Source: Climacteris rufus (taxonomy: Eukaryota; Chordata; Aves; Passeriformes; Climacteridae). From it: DNA of 64,000 nucleotides. The stretch is from contig VZRZ01005153.1 of NCBI GenBank assembly GCA_013398175.1, forward strand, positions 253,493 to 317,492, written 5' to 3'. Below are positions 52,589 through 63,589 of this stretch, piece by piece; the first letter of the stretch is position 1, and each line of letters begins with the position of its first letter. A program made the position numbers and the translations under genes. A model generated the notes under the pieces. It was given only the letters and a program-made list of their open reading frames with translations. It had not been told where the DNA came from and did no database searches.

Positions 52589-55500
52589 GTGTGTTTCATC
52601 CTTCAGGACACAAACCTGCAAGTGCGCTCGTTTAACTCAAGCTGCCTCGACTTGCAACGTGAGTCTGTGAATTTGCAGGAACATTTACAGGTCTGGGGAT
52701 CTTGTACAAACAAGTGCTTTCTCCTCTCTGAGCAAGGCTCACAGTGACTGCAAAAAGGCAAAAGGAAAGATGTCTAAGCTACAGCGCTTCAGCAGAAAGA
52801 AAATACACATGCAACACCCTAAACATCAAAGCAATCCCCTTGCCCCCTCCCACAGCCCCCATGCTGCCCACTGGAGTGTCACAGGCTGATGGATTTTCCA
52901 GCAGCACCCTGACAGCCCCAGGACAGCAACCCCTTGCATTAGCGTAAAGAGAAAGAAAACAGGCCTTCTGCACAGTATTCACAAATGCTGCATTGGATCC
53001 ATCGGCTCAGGCCAGAGGGAGGAAGAAGGGGACAGCAAGGATGGGAAGGTGAGAGGTCCCAGCCAGCTATTGACACATCAATGAAAGGAGTTCTCTGAAG
53101 TGGACTATTCGAGTAGAAAGAGGCCAGTGGCTAAACGAGTTAAATACACAGGGTCTCTCCTCCCCTGGAAAGCAGCTGGGCTCCAGCATCACATGCTTAT
53201 CCCTGCAGCCAGCACTGCCCTCCTTTCCGTAAGCCTTATCCCAGCCTTGCCACCTAGGAGTCTCCTATGGAGGGGCCGTGAATTTACAATGCAGAATTTT
53301 GTGAACCACCATGAGAGAGGCAGAGCAAAAGAGACAGGGAGAGAGAAGCCACCAAATCCAGCAGAAAGAGAGAAAAAAAAACAGAAAGAGGCCCCCCAGC
53401 TGCCCAGCACCCCCTCTCCAGCTTCCCACTGTCCCACCTCTCCTCTCCACCTGTGACTCCACCAGACACACACGCACATGTGCGCACGCACACACACACA
53501 CACACAAACACACATGCATGGCAGATGCCAGCCTGCCTGTCACCAGTCGTCATAGCAGTGAGGGCAAGAGACAAGTGGGGGAAAGCAGATGACAGACTCG
53601 CACCTGGAAGGTGTGAAGAGGTGCAGGGTACTTGTCCACCCACCCACACTCTTGTGCCTTGGGAAAATGGTCGCCACTGATGATTAGACAGCCAAGCAAG
53701 CTAAAGCCACCTTCCCTGAGATAGCTTTAGTGCTAGAGCAGTGCCACCACCAGTGCTGCCCCAGCAGGATCTGCAGCCCACCAGTGACTGGGAGGGGAGG
53801 GTGAGATTTGAGCGAGCAGCAAGCAGGCAGATTGGTTCAGGGAGAGGGAGGGAAAAGAATCTACAAGCAGAGGACACAAACGTACAAGCTGAGTGGTTTG
53901 TACCGGCCTTTCTTGCGCTTTCTCTTTTGACCCTTCCCCTTTCCTCGCTTTGATTTTCTGGAAGAAAAACATAAAAAAAAAAAAAAAGAGAAAGAGAGAG
54001 AGGGGAAAGAAAGGGAGAGATAGAGAGAAAACGGAAGAAAACGCAAGGAAGAAGAGAAAAAAAATACAGCCATGTGCCTTGCTGGGAGGGAAGAAGCACA
54101 TGAGGCAGGACTGGAGGGTAAATCCCAGGGCCGAAGCACAGATCTCCACCTCGCACACACATTCAGCGGCTCCGATGCTCCTGTCAGCACTGCAACTGGC
54201 CTGCCCGCAGCCAAGCCAACACCAGGGAGCTCAGCAGACACCACCTCCAGCAAGGCTGCTGTGAGCAGAGCAGATCTGCTGGAGCCTCAGAGGGGCACCT
54301 GCCCCTCCAGAGAGCAGCAGTGGGTAAGGGACAAGGGGTGAGGCAAAGGAACAGAAAGCTTTGTGAGAGCATCACGCCACTGCAGTGAGTGCAGACAACC
54401 ATTCCAGGAGACAAGCACAGGCGCACAACTGGCTGACGAGGCAACCTGAGTGAAAGGGCTCTCTCCAGGGAAAAGGAAACCACTCTGACCTGATGCACTG
54501 CCCGGCACTGGGCCTAGGAGGGGGCAGCTGAGCTGCAGGGCTGGTGGCAATCCTGACTTGGGATGGGAGCACTCCACAGACAAGGGAAGACATCCAATCT
54601 ACAGAGCACTGCTATGTGGGAGAGGGCTATCTAACCTGAAGGCTTTGCTCATCCACCTCACCTCCTGCCTGTGGTTCAGAGGACTTCACGAGACCTTACT
54701 TGGATGTCTGTAACACCTCCTCGGGCAGCCTCCATTCTGAATACTGAAGGGGAAAGAGGGAAAAGAGGAAGGCCTGACCTAGTTATTTTACCCAGGAGAT
54801 AACCAGCAAGCAACTTTCAATTCTTCCCTCCTTTCCCTCCTGTCACCTTCCATGTGGATCTGCCAAGACAAGCAGATGGAGCCAAGGCACTGACTCCATA
54901 CTAAAAAATTCACCAGTTGCCTCTGACTCTTGAGCAGGAGTCAAGACAGGCAGGGCCTAGGACATGCATTCCTGGACACTAACCATGGATCCCTACAGGC
55001 CATTGAGAGCACAGGGAGCGAGGGAGGCTGGAGCCTGTGCTGCTCCTTGAGCCACATTAGCACAGGAGCAATGGAGAGACATGCAAGGAGAAGGCCCTAG
55101 GCAAAGGACCAGGGCTTGTCAGGCAAAAGAGTCCCACCCAGCTCTGAGGCAGTTCAGCAAAGGCTCCCTCGTTCCCTGCTGCAGCACACCTCGGGAGAGG
55201 GCTGTCAAAGGGAATTGGGGGGACAGAAGAGAAAGCACCATAGGTGTTTCCTAGGCCCTGTTCAAGTCGTCTTACTGGAACAATTGTCAGAGCATCAGCT
55301 CAATCCCGGTTCTGCCCTACATGTCAGGCAGGAGTCACAGGGAAACGGTGAGGGGAAGAAAATCAACCTGAAGGGAGGAGAGGGGTACCAATATAACAAG
55401 ACTTTCAATCCAAAATCAAAGCACACCATTCTCTCCCATCCCTTCCCTTCCTTCCCTGAGGAGTGCAGAACCAGCAAAGAGCAGGCAAGGTGCTGTTAGA

Positions 55501-58500
55501 AGAGGAAAGTGAATGCAACACAGTCCAAGCTGGCTGCTACACCCACACCCCATCCTCTCCAGAGCTCACACAGACCAAACTCTCGCACACCTTCAAACTA
55601 CAGAGCCACACAGACCAACCGTCCCCGACATGGCCCTGTGCAGAGAGGACTGTTTGCTGCACGCAGTCCGATGCAGCCAGGAGCAGATTTCCAGGGGGAG
55701 GAGGAGAGGCTGGAAGGCAGCTAGAAATATATAACCACCAGGAGAGGGGTGAAAGAAGTTCTCTCTCTCTCCTGTTTGCTCCTTCTGTCTCAGTTTCAGC
55801 CTCATCTTCAAATATTCACTCCTTCCTCTCCAACTCCACACCTCTAAATGGCAGAGTTGCTTTCCCAGTCATGTGCAGTCCAGCTGACCCCCTCACTCAG
55901 AGAGGTAGTTCTCTCTTTTCATCATTGTTTCACATTTTTTGCTCGTCCCTGTGACTACTGCAGGATGAGAGCTTATTTTTCTGCTTTCCACGACCTTTTT
56001 ACTTTTTACTTTGGGGAGGGAGTAAAGGGAAGATCATGCCTTAACCTCCTTCAGGTCACCAGAGCAAACCCTTCAGATTCAAAACACCCCTCACGAAAAT
56101 CTTCACCGAAACCCAGCTAGGACATCCATCTCCCTTTACACCCTCCCAGGTCCCCACCCAACCAAAACCAGTGTCACATCCTGCACAGCATCAGTCCTGC
56201 CTCCACCAAACCTCTATTGCCACCTCTCCCTGTAGCCAGCAGAGTTCCTACCCAAGCTGCTGTGAAAGAAGCTAGCAAGTACTCACTCAAGCAGCAAGAA
56301 AAATATCGATTATAAAGAAAGGCAGCAATTTGCAGTAACCAGAAACACCCCAGGAAGAGGGAAGGGAGAATGGGGGCTGCACCTTGAATCCATTCTGGCA
56401 GGACAGACACGACAGGACTTCCCTGACTTGGGAAAAAGCATTAAGAATGACTGCCATGGCCATGGATCATGTAAGGTCCAGGTCTGGGGTATGAAGGAAA
56501 GACCCTCAGATCTGGGTTTCTGTGCCCACTTGGAATGGATTCAGAGTGTCGCCCCACACACTGCCATATGCCATTTCCAAAAACACCTTCTTGAAGTGAG
56601 TATCTCCAACCAAAGAAAAGGGCAAGGGGCAGAGGGGACAGGAAATGCCAACCAACCACCAAAAGAGAAAGGAGGAAAGGCTTGTCACTTACTTTTCTTG
56701 TTTGTTTTTGACGTCTTTCTTTGGTCTGTGGGGGAAGAGAGAACAAAGGCCTCATTAGAAGAGAGCTTACCACATCTACTTCCAGTATTTTCCTCAGTTC
56801 CCACCAAGTCCAGGGAAGGACATGTAAAGGCAGCATTGCAGGATGCCCATGGCACAGGTTAAGTGGTCTGTCTTAAAGTGTTTTTGCTCTCCTGTTGCCC
56901 CTTGGCTATAGCCAATGACAAAAGATCCCAGGTTGCAGGCTAGCACTGTCCACCTATGATAGCTAAAGATGGAAGAGCCCTGATAGCAAAGGACTTCTTT
57001 TCCCAGGCTCAGCCATCCCACTGCAAACCAATCAAGGAGACTGCAGAAGCCTCTGAACAGGAGTCCCAACCCAATGGCAGAAAAAAGGAAAGAGTCAGAA
57101 TAAGTTTATTGCAAGAGAAACCACTGCTGCTCCATTCTCACCTGCAGTCACATTTACTGTGCTGTAAGAAGCTCATGTGTGATATGTGCTGACTCTGATG
57201 GGGTTTAATTCTCATGATCTGGAATGAAAGAAACAGAGAGGGTCACTGCCTGTTCACTCTTCATATTCACAGCTCCAAATCAGCCCGCTGCACAGCAAAG
57301 CACTCACGCCCCAGGTGCTGCTGGGAAGAGCATGGCAGAGTTTGAGCTAGCTTTGAGGCCCTGTTCTCCCAGTCAGGGAAGGCTGCTGATCACAAGCACC
57401 AGCAACACCAGACTCACGCCAAAGCCCTGTTTGCTCATGCAAGCCTGGTGCCAGCACTGGTGGACTGCCTTGGAGACAGGCCATAGCCAGGTTCTCACTG
57501 AGCCCTCCCTGGCTGATGCTGGACAGACAGTAGGTGAACATCCAGCCTGCTCGCATAGAAGCAGTGCTTCAGTCTAACACAAAGGCCCAAAGCAAAAATT
57601 CCATATCCAACTCCTTTTCCTTAAACAATGCCTTCCCAGCTGACATCTCACTTTATGGGTGACTGGATATACAAAATAAATCCGGAAATTTTAAGAGCCC
57701 TGCAAAGCCAGACATTGCCCAGACCCCAGCCACAGGTGCCTCCAGGGAAGTTATATTAGAAGCTATGGAATATTGTCACATTCTCTCAACCGAGAACATG
57801 GCTGGACCACTAGCTCTAGAGATCTGCTTAAGTGCCTCTGACCCTTTGCAGGCATGCAGACAAACCAGCCAAGAACTGTAATTCAGCAAGGAATGGTAGA
57901 AGGAAAACCATCCCTAGCTACACCATGCCAGTATGCTCTGGCCCAGGCTGGAAGTGGAAAAGCAGTATGGGGAACCATGAAAAGGCAAACACAGCCCAAA
58001 TAACAAGTTAAAAGAGCCTGCTGGTTAATCACTTAGAACTGCATGTCTCTCATCGATGTCAAAGTGATGGCAATATTTACAGTGGCCGTTCAAGAGGCCG
58101 AGGGACAAAAGTAGGCAAGAGAGCTATGGGTTACGGATAATGGGTACCAGCACAATTTTGGACACAAGCTGGGATCCAGGCTGACAGACAAGGGCACTAA
58201 CAAAGCTCTCTAAAGCAGTTTGCATCTTCCCCATGTGCCCAGCCTTTTCTATCATTACCACCTCTGTCTCTTCCAAGGAATTAATTCAGCAGCCTCCAAA
58301 CAAAGAAGGAAGATGTCCAGAAGCAGAAAGGCTTTTCCAGTTGACACAGAAGCAGTTTGTTACTTACAGCCCGCCCTCACCCCTGCTGTGCCAGAGTAGC
58401 TAATTACCCAAATCCCCTGCTCTGTTGGTACAGCTGACCTCACGTGCCCTCCAGGAGAGAGTACTGACAGGTTCTCCCTTGTTGCCCTGCTCAGCTGCTT

Positions 58501-59081
58501 TCAGAACAACAGCTGTGTGTTAAGGTGGAGCAAGGGCCCAAGGAGTATCTTTTTTGGGAACTTGGAGATAACATCATCAGAAATGCTCCCTTGCATTCTT
58601 TAAGCACAAAGTGCTCCTTTGCAGAAACGCTTCTTTGTGTGCTCCTACCTACTGTATTTGGGCAAGGGCCAAAAACCAGACTCTCCTCCTAGCCTTAAAC
58701 AGACATAGGCAACTCATCTTTTAACCCTGCATGGTGAAACACTGGGCACCAGAGTCAGAAGAGAGGTTCCCTGAGGTAGGCTGTCATTCTTCTGAATTAG
58801 CTGGGAGCTGGGACCTGGGGTGGCTGTGATGGCTGAATTGCTTCCTTCCAACCAAGCATGGCAGATTGCAAGCTGGACCCTCACCTCCATCGTGACGTTG
58901 TACACATCCACAGGGACACACTCTAGGCCCTCATCACCGCAGCAACCCGCACATCTCATCAGCGGAACACAGGATGGCTTGAATATGTACTCCACCTCAT
59001 CAGGGTACTCCTGGAAAATGTCCACCAGGGTCTCAATTGTCCTGCAGAAGCTGCGCTCGTAGACTTCCAGGAATTTGATAA
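50372..59081 (-). CDS. VEGFA: VEGFA, coding exons 3-8 (partial gene; exons 1-2 beyond right edge)
   Basis: Secreted dimeric growth factor that drives angiogenesis and vascular permeability by binding VEGFR1/2 and neuropilins. Joining 58885-59081, 57142-57218, 56693-56725, 53886-53957, 52616-52747 and 50372-50393 on the minus strand gives an uninterrupted frame of 177 residues plus TGA. The product has the PDGF/VEGF cystine-knot core (eight cysteines in exons 3-4), a basic heparin-binding stretch (exon 6), a second cysteine-rich domain (exon 7) and a CEKPRR end (exon 8). Adding the 13 mature residues expected from exon 2 gives 190. Skipping exon 6 (24 codons), exon 7 (44) or both gives 166, 146 and 122, the isoform sizes known in birds. 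All introns are GT-AG. Exons 1-2, with the signal peptide, are not in the window. Identification is by sequence recognition and exon sizes and is very secure. Confidence 0.98.
50394..52615 (-). other. VEGFA intron 7
   Basis: GT-AG intron of 2,222 bp. It carries a purine tract in the sense strand (CT-rich on plus, 52,549-52,588) 27 bases below the exon 7 donor. No additional exon, repeat family or RNA gene was recognised. Confidence 0.9.
52549..52588. repeat. CT-rich microsatellite beside VEGFA exon 7
   Basis: CCCCCCTCTTTCTCTTTCTC-type tract (purine in the sense strand), starting 27 bases inside intron 7. Confidence 0.9.
52616..52747 (-). CDS. VEGFA: VEGFA exon 7 (neuropilin/heparin-binding domain)
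   Basis: The exon is 132 bp, the same as in mammals. It encodes HCEPCSERRKHLFVQDPQTC, KCSCKFTDSRCKSRQLELNE and RTC, plus two bases of an arginine codon. The cysteine pattern matches the VEGF heparin-binding domain. The acceptor is TTTTTGCAG. The donor is CAG|GTTTGT, weaker than consensus. The exon starts with T so that exon 5-to-7 joining (VEGF166) gives Asn and exon 6-to-7 joining gives Phe. Confidence 0.97.
52748..53885 (-). other. VEGFA intron 6
   Basis: GT-AG intron of 1,138 bp between the two alternatively used heparin-binding exons. It contains a CA microsatellite (plus strand) at about 53,464-53,516. Nothing else was recognised. Confidence 0.9.
53464..53516. repeat. (CA)n microsatellite in VEGFA intron 6
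   Basis: Interrupted CA/CGCA repeat. It generates the cysteine/valine-rich chance frames seen on the minus strand here. Confidence 0.9.
53886..53957 (-). CDS. VEGFA: VEGFA exon 6 (heparin-binding, alternatively spliced)
   Basis: The exon is 72 bp, the same as mammalian exon 6a. It encodes KKSKRGKGKGQKRKRKKGRY followed by KPLS and two bases (TT). This is a strongly basic stretch that in the family binds heparan sulfate and holds the long isoform (190) on the cell surface and matrix. The acceptor is TTCTTCCAG and the donor is GTACGT. A long pyrimidine-rich run precedes the acceptor in the sense strand. Reading on into the intron, as mammalian exon 6b does, meets a TAG at 53861-53863 after eight further whole codons. 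Confidence 0.96.
53958..56692 (-). other. VEGFA intron 5
   Basis: GT-AG intron of 2,735 bp. The sense strand is almost pure pyrimidine for about 100 bases before the exon 6 acceptor (plus 53,970-54,065 is A/G-rich). Several overlapping frames at 53,700-54,350 come from this low-complexity tract and are not genes. Confidence 0.9.
53970..54065. repeat. A/G-rich low-complexity tract (polypyrimidine tract before exon 6)
   Basis: Starts with A15 and continues as AG-rich sequence. In the sense strand it is about 100 bases of nearly unbroken pyrimidine, ending about 12 bases before the exon 6 acceptor. Confidence 0.9.
56693..56725 (-). CDS. VEGFA: VEGFA exon 5 (linker, one codon longer than mammalian)
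   Basis: This is a 33-bp exon between CCCCCACAG and a GTAAGT donor. It encodes the end of an arginine codon, then PKKDVKNKQE, and leaves AA to be completed by the next exon: K if joined to exon 6 or 8, N if joined to exon 7. The mammalian exon is 30 bp, so there is one additional codon here. That single codon accounts for avian VEGF forms being one residue longer than mammalian ones (122/166/190 against 121/165/189). The exon is too short to be seen as an open frame by length alone. Confidence 0.96.
56726..57141 (-). other. VEGFA intron 4
   Basis: Short GT-AG intron of 416 bp. No repeats or motifs of note. Confidence 0.9.
57142..57218 (-). CDS. VEGFA: VEGFA exon 4
   Basis: The exon is 77 bp, the same as in mammals. 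The acceptor is CATTCCAG and the donor is CAG|GTGAGA. It encodes IMRIKPHQSQHISHMSFLQ followed by HSKCDC and two bases of an arginine codon. It completes the receptor-binding core and supplies the last two knot cysteines (KCDC). The short sequence after the first isoleucine is the basic loop that contributes to VEGFR2 contact in the family. No stop or frameshift is seen. Confidence 0.97.
57219..58884 (-). other. VEGFA intron 3
   Basis: GT-AG intron of 1,666 bp. Nothing was recognised beyond the splice sites. Confidence 0.9.
58885..59081 (-). CDS. VEGFA: VEGFA exon 3 (cystine-knot receptor-binding core)
   Basis: The exon is 197 bp, identical in length to the mammalian exon 3. It begins with TT, completing a valine codon split with exon 2, and ends on a complete GAG codon before a GTGAGG donor. 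The acceptor is a CTCTTTTAG. It encodes IKFLEVYERSFCRTIETLVD, then IFQEYPDEVEYIFKPSC, VPLMRCAGCCGDEGLECVP and VDVYNVTME. It carries six of the eight knot cysteines, including the CAGCC signature, and the N-glycosylation site NVT. The usual mammalian G in C-G-G-C-C is A here, as in other birds as far as I recall. Confidence 0.98.
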
Positions 59082-62000
59082 CTAAAAGAGGAATGGAGGG
59101 AATAAGTTAATGCAAACTTAGCTCAAGAACGTCTAGTGCTTCACCCCTTAAAGTGAGCCAGACAGTTGCAACACAACTACCCTATGCTCTTCTCTAACAG
59201 TTGTGCAGGCCTAAGTCCTTTGTCTGTGCTCTACGTACACATACTTCAAGAGGGAAGGGAAAAAGACAATCTCTTCCTAGAGCTGCTTCAGGGCAGAGGC
59301 AAGATGGACAAGAGAGCCTCACTATCTGCCTCCCTGGTACCATGATGCATGCTACAGGTGACTCTTTCCCAAACTCCTTCTCTGCTATTCCCCATACTCC
59401 TGGCATGCTGCCAGTAAGAATATCAGCTCAACTAAAAAGAACGTGAAGCTGCAGCAGATGATCTGTGCTCTGGATTAAGGCCCTTCACCAGTTTGCCCTT
59501 TAACCCTTTCTAAACAGCCAGGGGAAGCCCCAGTGCGTTTTAAAGCCAGAAGCATACTTTGTACAGACCTCTGCACAGAGACACTTCTAAGAGCAAGCAG
59601 AGGCTCTGAACCATGCAGCTGTGTATCTTCACCCTTCCTGTCATCTACCTCTTTTGGCTATGCAGAACATCCACCTCAGCAGGTCACCTCGGAACTATGA
59701 CAGCACCCACTACAAGTCACAGCCTCCATGTCTCCACACTGACCACTTTCCCAGACCAAGGAACCAAGCCACCCACTGAAAGATTCAAAGTAGGCTCACA
59801 GCACCCCCAGGATTAACCAGACTATATATTTGGCTACTGAACCACAATGAGACAGTGTGGGAGGGGGAACAGGGTGGATCTGCCATTATCCCATGCCTTC
59901 CCTACAAATGGAGCAAACACTAACTGCTTGCGATCTGCACTGATTTCACAAGCATTTCTCAATGTTTCCCAGTCTCTTGCCAAAGCTTCATTTTGCTGCT
60001 TGGTCAAGGGTTGGAGAGATTTAAAGAGATGAGAGATAGTATAGATAAGTACACACGCACAAACCCTGGATGCTAGTACAGTACTGCAAACAGTGAGTAC
60101 CTGGAGCCCTCCAAGCCTCCCAGCACTACCAGCACGCTGCCAAGGGAGGATGTCTCACATGGAGCAGAGGATAAGAGTACACAAAGAGATAGTACCAGCC
60201 CCATGCTGTTATGCACTATAATGATCCACCTGTACAGTATGCAGAGTCCTCCAGCACCAAGGTTGATAACTCAGAGTGATAAGAGCAAACTGCTTGCATC
60301 ATGGAAAATAATGGTCTCCAGTAAGCGTTTCTAAAGTGCTCTGAACTTGTGACAAACTGGCATAAAGGTTACTTTGCCACAAAAATGCAAAAGCTGCAGG
60401 GCTTGGTGCTCGAAGCCCGCAGTTAATTGTTGAAAGTTAATTCTAGGTCATGCAGGGCTGACAGTGCCACAGTGCTGAAGTGCTGAGAGCGGGTACAAGA
60501 GGGGAGGAGCTTCTATCCAAGGAGTTTGAAGTGTCAGAGAGCGTGAGCAGCTATTAAAAGAGAAAGTGGCTTGTGAAAGGGAAATGTAGCCTGGCAGGCA
60601 TGGACTGCTTGTTGGTATTCCTTGTCTAGAAGACAGCATGTTTCTGTTCCTTGTTCCTTCCCTTCCTCTTCCCTCCTCCCATAACTGCTGTATGTCTCCT
60701 GTCTGTTCTCCTATCTTGTCTGTGACTACCTCCTTCTTCCTGTTCCCCTTTGGAGTGACCTTAGTCACCGCCTATGTTCCAACAAGTTGAACAATTTAAT
60801 ACGTGGGAAATTCTGCAGGCACAATGATAGTCGCTGAACTGCACTGTTGATTATTCATACAGTGCCAATATACAGGATCTGCGAACTCTGGCGGTAAAGG
60901 CACAGTACAGGATAAAAATGCTTACAGACCTACGTCAAGGGGAGGGACAGAACGTAAGAGGGAGGGAAAGCAGCAGTTACCTGTGCAGATCAAATGCAGC
61001 TCACCACACCAGTCTGGGGCATAAAGGAGGCAGAAACCAAAACAGAGTAGGAAACTGAAGTGAAACTGACTGATGTCTGCCATGCTTTTCTAAATGTTTG
61101 CACTATCCAAGCACTTGGATTACACCAGAAAATCCGGACTACAGATTGGCCCCAGAACAGCATATTCAATTTCTTTTGTAAAGCCTTTACTTTCACAGCT
61201 GCACCCTGACAACTATACTTGAGATCTGGAAGATCTGACAGTACCAAATCCTTCCCATTAAAAAATCTGTGAGTTTCTACCATTACTTTAACACATGATG
61301 GTTTTCCAAAGTCTGAATCAGCCTCTGAAAAGGAACCAGGGAATCTTTCCTAGATGCCAGTCAAAAAATCCTGCCACAAAAGGCACTCTGCCTTATTTTG
61401 CTGGACACAAAGCATTCACACGGAGACTGTGCAAGGCTCTGTAGTTCATTTGCAAAGTTATCACCCAAACTAAATCAGAGCTCATGACTGAGGTACAGTC
61501 ATCCTCACAGTGAAGGCCTGCCCCTGCTACCATACCCACACTTACTCCTAGGTACCGGGAATCATATTCCACACTTTGCTGGGCTGATTCAGTCTGTGCT
61601 TCCTTTCCATTGGTTGTGTCAGGGATGGAAGAAGGTGTCTTTCACGGGGAAGCACAGGAAGGTCACTGAAGGACTAACACCATTAGGCCTGCTCCCTTCC
61701 TGCAATCTGGGCTTCAGCCCACGTTAGTAGTTAATCCCACAATTAACTCACACTCCTACCCTGCAAAACACCTCCAGATTTGAGTCAGAGGTTCTCCATT
61801 GTGAATGGAGGGGGAAGTAAGGTTAAAACTCAATCAGGACCCACATTAACTCTTCAAGGCAGAGTTTAAGTTCAAATTTGAAGCACTCAAGTGAGAACAT
61901 GCTGGACTAGAAAAGCAGAAAGTCTATGATTATTTTGTCTCCCTCCCCATCAATGGCTTAGCAGCAATACAGGCACACTGTTATTTTAAAAATAAAAGTG

Positions 62001-62317
62001 CAGCCGCAAGTGCTGGTGGTTTCCTTTATTTATACCAGAAAATCTTTTCCCGTGGAACAAAGAGTGTTTGTCTGACTCCTCTACAACTTCCTCTGCCACA
62101 GAACATTTGGAAGCCTTTCTTGAGCACAAAAGGGTAAGGGGCTGAAGCTAAAATCACAGTCTCCAGCCAGAGTAAGTCCATCCCAAATAAAAACCTGTAA
62201 CAGCTTGACATCTCAGAGAAAGCATAAAATGGCCAAAGACACAAACCCACCTTTCAGCCCAAGCCCCCAAAAGCTTCGGTGTAAGCAACTACAGGACTGT
62301 CCTTGGTAACAGAGGCC

Positions 62318-62440
62318 CATTATAATCTCCTCTTCACAGAGGAGAAACTGAGGGATAGAGAGAGGACCTCTAAGGTCAAACCACAGGACAGAAGTAGAGC
62401 CAGGAAGGCAATGCTGGAGTCCTGACTTCTAGTTCACAGA
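62318..62440 (-). mobile_element. MIR-like SINE fossil in VEGFA intron 2
   Basis: On the plus strand the order is CTTCACAGAGGAGAAACTGA, then an AGAGAGGACCTCTAAGGTCA-like segment, AGAGCCAGGAAGGCAATG, and a CTGGAGTCCTGACTTCTAG end. This follows the antisense MIR core (cf. GATGAGGAAACTGAGGC, AAGGTCACACAGC, AGAGCTGGGATTTGAACCC). The element is therefore on the minus strand. The match is by eye and diverged. Confidence 0.65.
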
Positions 62441-63589
62441 TATACCCACATTGCAGGACCTGAAATAGCACCAAGACAATGACCCCAAAGTCTCACCACT
62501 TATATTGCCAGACCTTCTCCTGCAATCCCATCAGCCTTCTTGTGACAGAAGTTAATTCTGTTTGATTCTTCCCCTCCCCAGGAGGCATTTTTTGGACACA
62601 ACAAATGGCACAGATGAGGACACTGGGTCTTTTCTACCAACAGCAGAGGACTGGTTACCAAAATAAGCCTCACAGCAGGCTCCATCTTGATCCCTCTGGA
62701 GTCACTGAACCTTCTTCTGTTGACTTCAGCAGGAGCAAGGGTCAAGTGCAACAGGCGGCAGCCCACCAGCAAATCAGAAATGTTGCCCCTGCAAAATGGA
62801 CACCTATCCCAAGCACAGCCTGCCACAAACCTCTGGCAACACACATGCAGTCTGTCACACCACTGAAGTTACAAAAATTGAAATGGACTGCTACCAAAAC
62901 AAAACCAAAAAAAAGAAAAATGCCAATCTCGGCCCACACTGCTGGAGCCCTCTGCTGACCTCCGGCTGAAATAACGCTGAAGGTCACAGCCCGCGGGGAC
63001 CCTGCAAGAGCTACACCAGACCCTGCCATGCAACAAGTGATCTGCTCTGCTGCACAGGTACGGGAAAACCACAGTCAAGATGGTCTTAAAGTAGGTGATG
63101 ATCACCTCAGCCTCAGAAGGTTCCAAAGTCCACAGCCCTGTTATCCCACTGCTGAACTGAGGACTGCGGACAGAAGCCAACCTCCTGACACACACAGGGC
63201 TTCACTAGACAGGGTGCTTGCAGGAGGCATCTCTGACTAACCCAGGGGCCAACTGCCCTTCTGGTCTACATTTACTTGCATAAACCAATGAGGCAGATGA
63301 CTGCCACAACCTGGCCTTTGGGCTACCAGAGAGACACAAAATCACAGCGGCTGCAGAGGCACCACCTTGTTTCCTAACCAGGCAATGGTCCCGTCTGTAC
63401 TAGACTATCAGGAACAAATTAAGTAGAACCTACCAGATGATAGTGCTGTTCCCTGAATGTGCAAAGTCTGCTAGCCCAAACCAGAATAAAAGGGTGTATT
63501 TTTCAAGCCTTGCTTAGCAATATCTTGACTGGGGAGGGAGGGTACCTGGGATTGCTGGGAGACATGAGTCCAGAAAATCATCTCGGACT

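Noticed and set aside
58714..58884. C-terminal part of the frame that contains VEGFA exon 3 (after VTME)
   Set aside because: The frame simply runs on into intron 3 after the GTGAGG donor. The exon ends at 58,885.
60800..60807. TACGTGGG hypoxia-response-element-like 8-mer in VEGFA intron 2
   Set aside because: Identical to the core of the known VEGFA promoter element, but the flanks differ and the same 8-mer also occurs at 1,857-1,864. Chance occurrence in 64 kb is expected.
62240..62275. CACCTTTCAGCCCAAGCCCC as antisense exon 2 of VEGFA
   Set aside because: It gives a GT donor after GGGCTGAAAG, but the translation does not resemble exon 2 and leaves the wrong phase for exon 3.
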